A DNA stretch of 64,000 bases from Legionella sp. Lineage in GTDB: Bacteria; Pseudomonadota; Gammaproteobacteria; Legionellales; Legionellaceae. The stretch is taken from NCBI GenBank assembly GCA_030680075.1, contig JAUXWR010000404.1:62001-126000 (forward strand). Reading direction: 5' to 3'. A program made the position numbers and the translations under genes. Each line of letters begins with the position of its first letter. Positions within the stretch are counted from its first letter, which is position 1. This document shows, in pieces, positions 28,588 to 37,010 of the stretch. The notes below the pieces were generated by a model, which was given only the letters and a program-made list of their open reading frames with translations, was not told where the DNA came from and ran no database searches.

Positions 28588-28836
28588 CTATTTTTTGGTG
28601 GTTTTATCTGGCGCACCTGGGGGCGGTACCTCCTCCGGACTCACTGAAGGTGGAGGGGGTGGTGGCGGTGTGTCTGATGAGGTGACATCGCCAGGTGTTC
28701 CGACATTTTCTTCAGCTCGTTTCTTTTTATATTCTTCCACTATTTCACAAACACTATTTTTCATGTCGTTGAAAAATTTGCCGGTGATTTTTGTTAATTC
28801 CTGAAAATCAGGTAATTTTGATTTAAAATCGCTCAT
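28588..28836 (-). CDS. small Pro-rich orphan protein
   Basis: 82 residues starting MSDFKSKLPDFQEL with GGAG 9 bases upstream. The N-terminal half is an amphipathic charged helix (FFNDMKNSVCEIVEEYKKKRAEEN). The C-terminal half is disordered, with a run of seven prolines and a second Pro-rich patch ending PDKTTKK. The good ribosome-binding site and biased composition argue that it is real. No family recognised; the polyproline run could be an SH3/EVH1-type ligand or simply a flexible tail. Seven consecutive prolines would need EF-P for translation. Confidence 0.6.
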   Translation of the reverse strand: MSDFKSKLPDFQELTKITGKFFNDMKNSVCEIVEEYKKKRAEENVGTPGDVTSSDTPPPPPPPSVSPEEVPPPGAPDKTTKK

Positions 28837-28961
28837 AGTACACTCCGAGCTAGTGAATATAATATTAAGTATACATAACTCTGGAAAAATTGTCTTTCCA
28901 GGCTACGATATTTAATGCATTACTGCTTCCATCAAGATATGTATAACTCGCGCGCTCCTAT

Positions 28962-29117
28962 CCTGTCGTCCCGGAATTTAGAGAGACTTAACGAGTGTAC
29001 GAGTTTAGTTTCTCTTAATGTCCGGGATCTATTTTCAGGCTGGTACGGGCTATTAATTTTGAGATTATGACAAGTATTCTGCCTGGCAAGGTGCACGAAG
29101 GGAATGGATCCCGGACT
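28962..29117. repeat. dispersed hairpin repeat, second copy
   Basis: Begins CCTGTCGTCCCGGAATTTAG, the arm of the repeat at 8211, preceded by a similar AACTCGC...CTCCT stretch. Here the arms are diverged, but a second inverted pair GTCCGGGATC (29020) and GATCCCGGAC (29106) encloses the rest. The 292-base gap 28837-29128 holds nothing else recognisable. Confidence 0.5.
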
Positions 29118-29128
29118 CTACAAATTCC

Positions 29129-30082
29129 TCACGCCCATGGGTGCAAAACCTTCATTGCAGGCTTAAAGAGTTTGCTTGCCATTGATTGTTTGCAATGCCG
29201 TGTAATTTTATAGGCATTATAGTCACTCATTTTTTCAATCAGATAATCATCACTCGTTTTTAATGAGTCGACCAGTTTTAAATCAAACGCATCTACCGCC
29301 AACCAGTGCTCACCGGTTGATACTTCATCAATATCCAATTGTTTACGATGGATAAAAACGTAATCACGAAAAGCCTGATGAATTTTTTCCAGATCTTCCT
29401 GAAATTTTTTACGCCCTTTGTCAGTATTTTCGCCTAAAAATGTCAATGTTCGTTTATATTCTCCCGCAGTTATTAACTCAACATCGATATTATTTTTCTT
29501 AAGCCATCGGTGAAAATTGGGAAGCTGCGCTACGACGCCGATAGAGCCAATAATGGAAAAGGGGGCGGCTACTATTTTATTTGCTACACAAGACATCAAG
29601 TAGCCGCCACTTGCGGCAATTTTATCAATGCAAACAGTGAGTGGAATATTTTTGTCACGAATCCGCTGTAATTGGGAAGCAGCTAATCCATAACCATTGA
29701 CCGCACCACCAGGGCTTTCAAGCCTTATTACCACTTCATCCTGTTGCTGGGCTACGGCGAGAACGGCGGTAATCTCATCACGCAATTGCTCTACTTGAGA
29801 CGCTTTAATATCGCCCTGAAAATCAATGACATAAAGCGAGGGCCTTTCTTTGAGAATTTTTTTGTCTTTTTTCGAGCGTTTGACTTTAGGGAGTTTATTG
29901 CCCTTAACTTCAAGGCTCATGCGCTGCTTGATATCATCATACTGTTTATTTAGCGATAGAATTTCCAGCTTCGGTTTTGGTTTTTTACCGATAGCAAAAA
30001 ATCCGACAAAAAGCAGCAGGATTGCTATGACCAAAGTGAGTGATTTTAAAAGAAACAAACCATATTGTGCGAGGAAGTCCAT
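29129..30082 (-). CDS. sohB: SohB-type inner-membrane serine peptidase (S49)
   Basis: 317 residues. An N-terminal membrane helix (LLKSLTLVIAILLLFVGFFAI) and a basic linker precede the S49 domain. LESPGGAVNGYG supplies the oxyanion region, AASGGYLMS the nucleophile Ser158, and TAGEYKRTLT the general base Lys210; SIIGSIGVVAQLPNFHRWLKK is typical of SohB rather than SppA. The Ser-Lys dyad faces the periplasm and is thought to degrade signal peptides and membrane-protein fragments. The length is close to E. coli SohB. It is divergent from the ccm operon, with 137 bases between the starts. Confidence 0.95.
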   Translation of the reverse strand: MDFLAQYGLFLLKSLTLVIAILLLFVGFFAIGKKPKPKLEILSLNKQYDDIKQRMSLEVKGNKLPKVKRSKKDKKILKERPSLYVIDFQGDIKASQVEQLRDEITAVLAVAQQQDEVVIRLESPGGAVNGYGLAASQLQRIRDKNIPLTVCIDKIAASGGYLMSCVANKIVAAPFSIIGSIGVVAQLPNFHRWLKKNNIDVELITAGEYKRTLTFLGENTDKGRKKFQEDLEKIHQAFRDYVFIHRKQLDIDEVSTGEHWLAVDAFDLKLVDSLKTSDDYLIEKMSDYNAYKITRHCKQSMASKLFKPAMKVLHPWA

Positions 30083-30219
30083 TGGCCGCCCTAATTTATT
30101 GAAAAGAGGGCAAGATTATCACCTCGACTGTACTTTGGCGCAAGTCCTACATTGCTCTGACCCATTGCTAAAATGAAGAATTAATTATAGTCTGGCCGTT
30201 TTGAATCAAACATAAATTC

Positions 30220-30822
30220 ATGCTTCAAATAAATTCTCTCGCTTTTGATTATCATGACACACCGCTTCTCCGAGGAGTGCAGTTCTCTTTGCAAGGTGGA
30301 GAGCTTCTCCATTTGCGTGGGGGAAATGGGGCAGGTAAAACCACTTTGCTCAGGTTACTGGCAGGACTTTTGCAACCTCTGGAAGGTGATATTCTCTGGG
30401 ATGATCATTCGATTCATAATGACTTGCCGTCGTATCAACGGAATGTTTGCTACATTGGCCATAAAACAGGCCTAAGTCCTGAGCTAACTGTTAAGGAAAA
30501 TTGTTGCCTGGATTTACACGCGCCTGGGCGCATTACGTCTTTTTCAACATTGCTTGAGCAGTTTAATTTGGCAGGCCTGGCTCACAAACCCTGTTATCAA
30601 CTTTCACAAGGTCAGCGTCGCCGCGTGGCTTTACTGCGCGTCGCAATTACGCGCGCTCGCTTATGGTTGCTGGATGAGCCATTAGTCGCACTGGATAATG
30701 CGGCCATTATTTCTTTCACCGATTGCCTTAAACAGCATCTATTCGACGGTGGCTTGATTATCATGACCTCTCATCAAAATTTGCCTGCAAATTTTGTTAA
30801 TTACGCGGAATACTCATTATGA
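30220..30822 (+). CDS. ccmA: CcmA, haem exporter ATPase
   Basis: 200 residues: an ABC ATPase with Walker A GGNGAGKTTLLRLLAG, the LSQGQRRRVALLRV signature and Walker B LWLLDEPLVALD. It opens the cytochrome c maturation operon. With CcmB and CcmC/D it uses ATP to release haem-loaded CcmE. The stop overlaps the ccmB start (ATGA at 30819), one of several tight couplings along the operon ccmABCDEFGHI. Confidence 0.97.
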   Translation: MLQINSLAFDYHDTPLLRGVQFSLQGGELLHLRGGNGAGKTTLLRLLAGLLQPLEGDILWDDHSIHNDLPSYQRNVCYIGHKTGLSPELTVKENCCLDLHAPGRITSFSTLLEQFNLAGLAHKPCYQLSQGQRRRVALLRVAITRARLWLLDEPLVALDNAAIISFTDCLKQHLFDGGLIIMTSHQNLPANFVNYAEYSL

Positions 30823-31499
30823 TGCCGCCACTCTCTTGTTTTTTTCGGCAATTTCATCGGGAGTTTCTGGTTAACATCCGCCAACCGCGATTGCTCATTA
30901 ATTCAGCCCTTTTCTTTGTAATGATAACGGTATTTTTTCCCCTGACCTTGCCTGCCAATCCTCTCATCATCAGACAAGTAGCCCCTGGTATAATCTGGAT
31001 CGCTGTTTTATTGGCGATGCTATTAGCATCCGAGCGTTTGTTTCAGCAGGATTATGATGAAGGTATTATTGAGCAGTGGCTAACATCCGGTTATTCTGTG
31101 AGCCTTATTGTCAGCGCAAAATTATTGCTACATTGGTTATTAACCATCGTTCCCTTGCTACTGTTCTCTCCATTTTTGGCCATTTTGTTTGGATTTTCCT
31201 CTCGTGAGGTAATAATTTTGATGGCAAGTTTACTCGCGGGCACGCCTGCCATTCTTTATTTATGTGCATTGGCCGCGGCATTTGGTACGAGCATGCAGCA
31301 CAAGGGTGTATTTATGGCGCTTATTTTACTGCCGCTAACCGTTCCGGTTATGATATTTGGCAGTAGCCTCTTGAGTACTGCTATTGGCAATCAGCAGGTT
31401 CTGGGGCATTTAGCGTTATTATTGGCTTTCTCCCTGATTTCAGTCAGCTTTTTGCCCTTTGCAATTGCTTCAATTATTCGCATTAGCCTTGCTGACTAA
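30819..31499 (+). CDS. ccmB: CcmB, haem exporter membrane subunit
   Basis: 226 residues with six hydrophobic segments. The start (CFFRQFHREFLVNIRQPRLLINSALFFVMITVFFPL) and the APGIIWIAVLLAMLLASERLFQQDYDEGIIEQW stretch are characteristic of CcmB, as is LPLTVPVMIFGSS. It pairs with CcmA in the inner membrane. Two consecutive ATGs (30819, 30822) could each serve as start. Confidence 0.97.
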   Translation: MMPPLSCFFRQFHREFLVNIRQPRLLINSALFFVMITVFFPLTLPANPLIIRQVAPGIIWIAVLLAMLLASERLFQQDYDEGIIEQWLTSGYSVSLIVSAKLLLHWLLTIVPLLLFSPFLAILFGFSSREVIILMASLLAGTPAILYLCALAAAFGTSMQHKGVFMALILLPLTVPVMIFGSSLLSTAIGNQQVLGHLALLLAFSLISVSFLPFAIASIIRISLAD

Positions 31500-31541
31500 T
31501 GCATGATAAAATTTTACTTTTTTCTGGTCGATAAATTCCCT

Positions 31542-32285
31542 ATGTGGAAATTTTTATATCAAATGGCGTCGCCGCGGTCTTTTTTTCGCTTAACGCAATC
31601 CTGGTTACCCTGGATAGGCTATGCTGCCTTTTTCTTTTTGGTAACAGGTCTTGTCTGGGGGTTGGTGTTTGCACCAGCGGATTATCAACAAGGCGATGCG
31701 TTTCGCATTATTTATGTACATGTACCCGCGGCATTTATGTCCATGGCTTTATACGCAGTCATGGCTTTTTGCGCCTTATTGTTACTTGTCTGGCAAATTA
31801 AGCTTGCAGGCTTGATGCTTACGTTTTTCGCAGAGACAGGCGCTTGTATGGCGTTGCTTGCGCTCATTACGGGTAGCATTTGGGGCAAACCCATGTGGGG
31901 AACCTGGTGGGTGTGGGATGCGCGCCTTACCTCTGAATTAATTTTACTCCTTTTGTATGCCGCCATTTTGGCAATGAGTAGCGCTTTTAGTAACCGCGAG
32001 CAGAGTGACAAATTGATAGCCATTTTAACATTGGTAGGGGTTGTTGATTTACCAGTGATTCATTACTCCGTCTACTGGTGGAATACTTTGCATCAAGGTT
32101 CAACACTTTCCGTATTTTCCAAACCTAAAATAGCGGCTCCCATGCTTTATCCTTTACTCTTAAGCCTTGTCGGGTTTTCGCTTTATTGTCTTTGGGTGAT
32201 TTTGCATAAAGCGGGAAATGAGGTTTTACTGCGCGAAAGAAAGCAAAAATGGGTAAAAAAACTCTTTGAAGAGGGACTTGTATGA
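31542..32285 (+). CDS. ccmC: CcmC, haem delivery protein
   Basis: 247 residues from MWKFLYQMASPRSFFR, which aligns with the E. coli CcmC start; a longer frame from ATG 31503 adds 13 residues, and neither has a strong Shine-Dalgarno. Six membrane segments; the tryptophan-rich haem-handling motif WGKPMWGTWWVWDARLTSEL is complete. His in IYVHVPAA and IHYSVYWWNTLHQGS are the axial ligands expected for CcmC. It attaches haem to CcmE on the periplasmic side. The stop overlaps the ccmD start. Confidence 0.97.
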   Translation: MWKFLYQMASPRSFFRLTQSWLPWIGYAAFFFLVTGLVWGLVFAPADYQQGDAFRIIYVHVPAAFMSMALYAVMAFCALLLLVWQIKLAGLMLTFFAETGACMALLALITGSIWGKPMWGTWWVWDARLTSELILLLLYAAILAMSSAFSNREQSDKLIAILTLVGVVDLPVIHYSVYWWNTLHQGSTLSVFSKPKIAAPMLYPLLLSLVGFSLYCLWVILHKAGNEVLLRERKQKWVKKLFEEGLV

Positions 32286-32443
32286 GCCAATTGGTAAACT
32301 GGTTATCCATGGGCGGTTATTCTTCCTACGTTTGGTCTGCATACTTTTTGGCCGGTCTTGTTCTTACGGTCAATTTTTTTGGAATGAAAAGACAGAGTCT
32401 TCGAACTAAAAAGAAATTGCACCACTGGTTTAAGAGTCAATAA
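32282..32443 (+). CDS. ccmD: CcmD, small haem exporter subunit
   Basis: 53 residues from ATG 32282, overlapping the ccmC stop by four bases. MSQLVNWLSMGGYSSYVWSA leads into one membrane helix (YFLAGLVLTVNFF) and a basic tail ending HHWFKSQ. The MGGY..YVW motif is the CcmD hallmark. It helps release haem-bound CcmE from the CcmABC complex. Confidence 0.93.
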   Translation: MSQLVNWLSMGGYSSYVWSAYFLAGLVLTVNFFGMKRQSLRTKKKLHHWFKSQ

Positions 32444-32446
32444 TTT

Positions 32447-32896
32447 ATGAACCCCGTTAGAAAAAGAAAATTATTAATGTTGTTGTTTATCATATCCGTG
32501 TTATTCATGGTGACATTGCTTGTGATGTATGCGCTTCGTCAAAATATCAGTTTATTTTACACGCCCACTCAGGTCGCGAGAGGCGAGGCGTCTCATCAAG
32601 AGAAGATAAGGCTTGGCGGAATGGTTGTAAAAAATAGCGTCATTCGCGCCTCTCATGATTTATCCGTGCAATTTAAATTAACCGATCTTAACGAGACGAT
32701 TACGGTAAATTATCGCGGTATTTTGCCTGACCTTTTCAGAGAGGGGCAAGGTATTGTCGCGACTGGGGCGATGATTGATAATCAGCACTTTAATGCAGTG
32801 GAAGTATTAGCTAAACATGATGAGAATTATATGCCGCCGGAAGTGAAGGATGCTCTGGCAAAGGCTTCCCAATCAAAAGGCGGGAGAGGCCTATGA
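32447..32896 (+). CDS. ccmE: CcmE, periplasmic haem chaperone
   Basis: 149 residues: one N-terminal membrane anchor ([21 protein letters not shown]), then an OB-fold periplasmic domain ([43 protein letters not shown]). His124 in VLAKHDENY is the residue that binds haem covalently, with Tyr128 beside it. It carries haem from CcmC to CcmF. Its stop overlaps ccmF by 4 bases. Confidence 0.97.
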   Translation: MNPVRKRKLLMLLFIISVLFMVTLLVMYALRQNISLFYTPTQVARGEASHQEKIRLGGMVVKNSVIRASHDLSVQFKLTDLNETITVNYRGILPDLFREGQGIVATGAMIDNQHFNAVEVLAKHDENYMPPEVKDALAKASQSKGGRGL

Positions 32897-34857
32897 TCGC
32901 TGAAATTGGATTATTTTCGCTGGTGCTGGCTTTATTTTTCGCAGCTCTCCTAGTGGTAATACCTACCTTGGGGCTACGAGGAAACAGGGAAGACTGGATA
33001 GCTGCGGCTCCATTTTATGTGGCGGGGCAATTTATTTTTGTCGCTTTATCTTATGCCTGTTTAACCCTTTGTTTTCTTCAAAGTGACTTTAGTGTTATCT
33101 ATGTAGTCACTAATTCCAGTATTTCCTTGCCCTGGTTTTATAAGTTGTGCGCCGTCTGGGGTGGGCATGAAGGGTCGATGTTGTTATGGGTTGCTATTTT
33201 AAGCCTTTGGATGATTGCGGTAACGTGGTTTAGTAAAAATCTCGACGCGCATTTTCGAGCTCGCGTTTTGGTAGTATTGGGTGCTTTGAGTGTGGGGTTT
33301 ATTCTCTTTCTCTTATCCACGTCGAATCCTTTTTTGCGTCAATTTCAGCAGCTTTTGACGGAAGGGCGCGATCTCAATCCTTTATTGCAAGATCCCGGAT
33401 TTTTATTTCATCCTCCCATGCTTTATATGGGATATGTAGGTTTTTCTGTCGCCTTTGCTTTTGCCATTGCAGCCCTTTGGATGGGGCGTCTTGAGCCCGC
33501 CTGGGCTAAATGGACAAGACCCTGGACATTAGCCGCCTGGTGTTGTCTTACCGCAGGTATTACGTTAGGAAGCTGGTGGGCATATCGAGAGCTTGGCTGG
33601 GGCGGGTGGTGGTTTTGGGATCCTGTTGAAAATGCTTCGTTTATGCCCTGGCTTGTTGGCACGGCATTGATACATTCTTTAGCCGTGAGCGAGAAGCGTC
33701 AACAATTTATGGCCTGGACATTGCTGCTCGCTATTTCTGCTTTTTCACTAAGTCTTGTGGGTACTTTTCTGGTTCGTTCAGGCGTTCTTACATCCGTTCA
33801 TGCTTTTGCTGTGGATCCAGAGCGTGGTGCCTATATTTTAGGGTTTTTACTGGTCGTGATTGGCGGTTCATTAGTGCTTTTTGCACTGCGTGCCCATTCG
33901 TTGCAAAGCCAGGAAAATCCAGCTCCTCTATCTCGCGAGAGCGCTTTGCTTTTGAATAATGTCTTTCTCGCAGTCATCATGTTAACGGTTTTGATGGGGA
34001 CGGTTTATCCCCTGTTAATTGATGGCTTAGGCTTAGGTAAATTATCCGTAGGCGCTCCTTATTTTAACTCAGTATTTGTGCCATTAATGATCCCTTTATT
34101 AATACTGATGGGAGTGGGAGTGCATTTAAACTGGCAGCGCGATAATTTGCAAAAAATAAGTGCACGATTGGCGCCGGTATTAATAATGAGCATTATTGTG
34201 CCTTTATTTCTCCTTTTTACGTTGACCGATCATATCAACATCTACACCTTACTGGGATTAACACTTGCAACCTGGGTTATATTGAGTACGGTAAAATTAG
34301 TGCATATGCGAGCAAAACTTCGTGGTTTTAGATCATTAGGACAAGCATTTTGGGGAATGGTTGCGGCTCATGTTGGCGTTGCGGTGACAGTTATTGGTGT
34401 AGCCGTATCTACAGGATATGGTATTCAGGACGATGTGAAAATGGTGCCAGGCGAGAGTGCTAAACTTGCCGGTTATAGCATCACATTTCTGAGCGAGTCA
34501 CCGCTGGTTGGTCCTAATTATCAGGGTACGCAAGCCCGTTTTATCATTAAAAAGGGAAGTAGCGTATCGGTTATTTTTCCTGAAAAGCGAATTTATAATG
34601 TTGGCAAAATGGCAATGACGGATTCTGCCATTGATGTTAATCCTTTCAGAGATATTTATATTGCACTAGGCGAGCCATTAGGTGAATCTGCTTGGGCAGT
34701 TCGCTTATACTTTAAGCCGTTTGTGCGCTGGATTTGGGGTGGAGGATTTTTAATTCTCCTTGGAGGGTTGCTTGCTTTAAGTGACAGGCGGTATTTTCAC
34801 GTGTCGGCAGCAGCAAGACATTGCCATCAAGTTAAGGAATTTGCAATCAAATTGTAG
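32893..34857 (+). CDS. ccmF: CcmF, cytochrome c haem lyase core subunit
   Basis: 654 residues with about 14-15 membrane segments. The WWD domain reads [23 protein letters not shown], preceded by [20 protein letters not shown], and followed by [20 protein letters not shown]; all are standard for CcmF. It ligates haem from CcmE to apocytochrome c together with CcmH and CcmI. An oddity: its TAG stop (34855-34857) lies inside the GTAGGTTGGGC palindromic repeat that follows, so the repeat appears to have set the C-terminus. Confidence 0.97.
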   Translation: MIAEIGLFSLVLALFFAALLVVIPTLGLRGNREDWIAAAPFYVAGQFIFVALSYACLTLCFLQSDFSVIYVVTNSSISLPWFYKLCAVWGGHEGSMLLWVAILSLWMIAVTWFSKNLDAHFRARVLVVLGALSVGFILFLLSTSNPFLRQFQQLLTEGRDLNPLLQDPGFLFHPPMLYMGYVGFSVAFAFAIAALWMGRLEPAWAKWTRPWTLAAWCCLTAGITLGSWWAYRELGWGGWWFWDPVENASFMPWLVGTALIHSLAVSEKRQQFMAWTLLLAISAFSLSLVGTFLVRSGVLTSVHAFAVDPERGAYILGFLLVVIGGSLVLFALRAHSLQSQENPAPLSRESALLLNNVFLAVIMLTVLMGTVYPLLIDGLGLGKLSVGAPYFNSVFVPLMIPLLILMGVGVHLNWQRDNLQKISARLAPVLIMSIIVPLFLLFTLTDHINIYTLLGLTLATWVILSTVKLVHMRAKLRGFRSLGQAFWGMVAAHVGVAVTVIGVAVSTGYGIQDDVKMVPGESAKLAGYSITFLSESPLVGPNYQGTQARFIIKKGSSVSVIFPEKRIYNVGKMAMTDSAIDVNPFRDIYIALGEPLGESAWAVRLYFKPFVRWIWGGGFLILLGGLLALSDRRYFHVSAAARHCHQVKEFAIKL

Positions 34858-34906
34858 GTTGGGCCTCCTGGCCCAACAAACGGTCGGGCGATGCGCCCGA
34901 CCTACA
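34854..34906. repeat. double-hairpin palindromic repeat after ccmF
   Basis: Two hairpins, TTGGGC-CTCCTG-GCCCAA and GGTCGGGCG-ATG-CGCCCGACC, lie inside an outer GTAGGT...ACCTAC pair. It sits within the ccm operon between ccmF and ccmG and overlaps the ccmF stop. It could stabilise the 3' end of the upstream mRNA or reduce read-through. A half-copy (GTTGGGCT) occurs at 36970. Confidence 0.7.
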
Positions 34907-34942
34907 TTTGATTCAAACATTTATTAAAAAAAGAGATACAAC

Positions 34943-35479
34943 ATGAAACTAAGTATTTGGCGTCTTTTGCCGGTAGTAGTATTTGCAATGTTAGCCATTT
35001 TTTTATGGCGTGGCTTGTCTTTGGATCCGCAAAAATTACCTTCTGTGCAAGTAGGCCACCCTTTACCGGCCTTTAATTTACCGGTATTAGGGGATACCCA
35101 ACACCAATTTAATCCGGCAATTTTACAGGGCAAAGTCCTACTCCTCAATGTATGGGCCAGTTGGTGCGAAGCCTGTGTTGAAGAGCAACTGTTTTTGATG
35201 CAACTCAAAGAGAAAGGCATTCCTCTTTATGGATTAAATTATAAAGATGATGCTCAGAATGCAGCACAATGGTTGACCGAGTGGGGTAATCCTTATCAAC
35301 TTATTGGCGAGGATAAGGATGGAAAAGTGGCGATAGATTTAGGGGTGTATGGCGCGCCCGAGACTTTTCTCATTGATAAAAAGGGGTTTATTCGTTTTCG
35401 TCATGTCGGTATTTTGGATGAAGAAAATTGGACTCGCGAGTTTTTACCGCGCATTCAACAGTTGCAAGGTGAAGCATGA
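34943..35479 (+). CDS. ccmG: CcmG/DsbE, thioredoxin-like reductant
   Basis: 178 residues: an N-terminal anchor (WRLLPVVVFAMLAIFLW), then a thioredoxin fold with NVWASWCEACVEEQ (redox pair Cys75/Cys78) and YGAPETFLIDKKGFIRFRHVG containing the cis-Pro and the CcmG-type acidic residues. It keeps the apocytochrome haem-binding cysteines reduced. The C-E-A-C active site differs slightly from the usual C-x-P/x-C. Its stop overlaps ccmH by 4 bases. Confidence 0.95.
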   Translation: MKLSIWRLLPVVVFAMLAIFLWRGLSLDPQKLPSVQVGHPLPAFNLPVLGDTQHQFNPAILQGKVLLLNVWASWCEACVEEQLFLMQLKEKGIPLYGLNYKDDAQNAAQWLTEWGNPYQLIGEDKDGKVAIDLGVYGAPETFLIDKKGFIRFRHVGILDEENWTREFLPRIQQLQGEA

Positions 35480-35865
35480 GAGTTTGTTTATTATTGATAA
35501 TGTCACTGATTTTCTCCAATGTTACCGCCAATACGTCGTATCCGTTGCCCACAAAGAAGCAAGAAGCGCAGTTTTCTCATTTGCTAAAAGAGCTTCGTTG
35601 CCTGGTTTGTCAAAACCAGGATTTGGCAGACTCCAGTGCAGGACTCGCTGAAGATTTGCGCAATCAGGTTTATGGGATGATTAAAGAGGGGAAGAGTGAT
35701 GATGAAGTTATTAATTATCTCACTGCACGCTATGGCGATTTCATTTTGTTTAAGCCCCCTGTTAAAGCGTTAACGGCATTACTATGGTATGGACCGGGAT
35801 TATTTCTTTTGCTGGGATTATTTATTTTTTGGCGTACCTGTTTAAAGCGAGCTGTAAATGAATGA
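35476..35865 (+). CDS. ccmH: CcmH (CcmL-type) thiol reductant of haem lyase
   Basis: 129 residues: a signal peptide (LLLIMSLIFSNVTA), the LRCLVCQNQDLADSSAGLAEDLR motif with redox Cys42 and Cys45, DEVINYLTARYGDFILFKPP, then one membrane helix near the end (LLWYGPGLFLLLGLFIFW). In E. coli this is fused to the CcmI-like TPR part; here it is a separate gene overlapping ccmI by 8 bases. Confidence 0.95.
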   Translation: MRVCLLLIMSLIFSNVTANTSYPLPTKKQEAQFSHLLKELRCLVCQNQDLADSSAGLAEDLRNQVYGMIKEGKSDDEVINYLTARYGDFILFKPPVKALTALLWYGPGLFLLLGLFIFWRTCLKRAVNE

Positions 35866-36523
35866 ATGGTGGTTGATTGCCTGTTTTTTAGTATTGATAA
35901 GTTTAGCGTTGTTAATCGCAGCTTATCCGCTTCGCAAAAATATACGTAAAGGATTCGTACTATTTCTGGCTTTATTTGTTATGGCAATAGTCTTAGGCTA
36001 TCGGCAGTGGGGTGCGTGGCCTTTGTGGTCGCAATATACGGCGGAACAGGCAAAACAGGCAGAAGCTAGAGCCTTGCTCGCAACCGTTAAATCGCCTGAA
36101 GAATTAGTGGAAAAATTAAAGGCGAAACTGGATGATAGCCCACAAAGTGCGCGTGGCTGGTATTTATTAGGGCGCCTTTACGCCAGTCAAAACCAATGGC
36201 TGCTTGCGCGAGATGCCTTTTTGAAATCGCAACAATTAAATGTTAATGACGAGCAGGCGACTATTAACTACGCAGAAAGCTTATGGCAATTAAATCAACA
36301 GCAATTTAATCCGGAAATTCGGCGCGTTTTTAAAGAGTTATTGCAAAAAAATCCCAATCAGCCTGATGCGCTTGCTATGTTGGCTATGGATGCTTATACC
36401 CGCCATGAATATCCCCTGGCGGTAATATATTGGCAGAAATTGCTCAAAATTGCTCCACCGCAATCAGATGAGGCTAAAGCGATACGAAAAGCCATTGCCA
36501 AGGCACAAGAGCCGCAAGGTTAA
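35858..36523 (+). CDS. ccmI: CcmI-type apocytochrome chaperone with TPRs
   Basis: 221 residues: two N-terminal membrane helices (WWLIACFLVLISLALLIAAYPL and FVLFLALFVMAIVLGY), then a periplasmic tetratricopeptide domain (ARGWYLLGRLYASQNQWLLARDAFLKSQQLNVND...). CcmI holds the C-terminus of apocytochrome c for the CcmF/H lyase. It is shorter than some CcmI proteins, but the order is complete. It ends the ccm operon. Confidence 0.92.
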   Translation: MNEWWLIACFLVLISLALLIAAYPLRKNIRKGFVLFLALFVMAIVLGYRQWGAWPLWSQYTAEQAKQAEARALLATVKSPEELVEKLKAKLDDSPQSARGWYLLGRLYASQNQWLLARDAFLKSQQLNVNDEQATINYAESLWQLNQQQFNPEIRRVFKELLQKNPNQPDALAMLAMDAYTRHEYPLAVIYWQKLLKIAPPQSDEAKAIRKAIAKAQEPQG

Positions 36524-36587
36524 TCTTCTTTTGTTTTTTGATGCTATGCTTATAGTTGATAAAAAACGGATATGAGGTTGTCTTTCG

Positions 36588-36700
36588 TGCGTCAGCGAAG
36601 CAATCCCGTGACTTTTGATGTTTTCTAAGGCCGCTGGATTGCTTCGCCTACGGCTCGCAATGACGGGTAGTTGGCTCGCAATGACGGGTAGTAGTTAATT
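36588..36700. repeat. GGATTGCTTCG...CGCAATGAC repeat with tandem duplication
   Basis: Contains CCGCTGGATTGCTTCG, a word shared with 4261, 7929 and the MITE at 43540, and a 20-base direct duplication GGCTCGCAATGACGGGTAGT at 36652-36671 and 36673-36692. An inverted GCGAAGCAATCC lies at 36594. It fills the gap between ccmI and the dodecin gene. Confidence 0.6.
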
Positions 36701-36752
36701 TACCCGCTAAGACGGTAAATTTAAAGGAATGAATTATTTACAAGGATGGATT

Positions 36753-36959
36753 ATGAGCAATCGTGTGTATCAAGTTGTAGAGTTAGTAGGTACTTCCGAG
36801 GATGGTATTGAAGAGGCCATTAATAATGCTATCGCCAATGCGGCGAAAGTGCACGGAAAACTGGACTGGTATGAAGTGTTGGAAACGCGTGGATTTATCG
36901 AGGGAAACAAAACCAAATATTATCAAGTTCATTTGAAAATTGGTTGTCACGCGCATTGA
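36753..36959 (+). CDS. dodecin-family flavin-binding protein
   Basis: 68 residues from ATG 36753, chosen for the AAGGA seven bases upstream and because MSNRVYQVVELVGTS is the canonical dodecin start. VGTSEDGIEEAINNAIANAAK, DWYEVLETRGFIEG and YYQVHLKIGCH match the family over its full length. The stacking Trp is in LDWYEV. Dodecamers store and buffer flavins or CoA in the cytosol. It is a single gene. Confidence 0.95.
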   Translation: MSNRVYQVVELVGTSEDGIEEAINNAIANAAKVHGKLDWYEVLETRGFIEGNKTKYYQVHLKIGCHAH

Positions 36960-36969
36960 ATAGTGGCAA

Positions 36970-36996
36970 GTTGGGCTAAATGAAGCGCAGCCCAAC
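36970..36996. terminator. hairpin between dodecin gene and convergent orphan gene
   Basis: GTTGGGCT (36970-36977) pairs perfectly with AGCCCAAC (36989-36996) over an 11-base loop. It is a half-copy of the palindrome after ccmF and could terminate both convergent genes; no T run follows. Confidence 0.5.
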
Positions 36997-37010
36997 AAAG
37001 GTTTAGCAAG

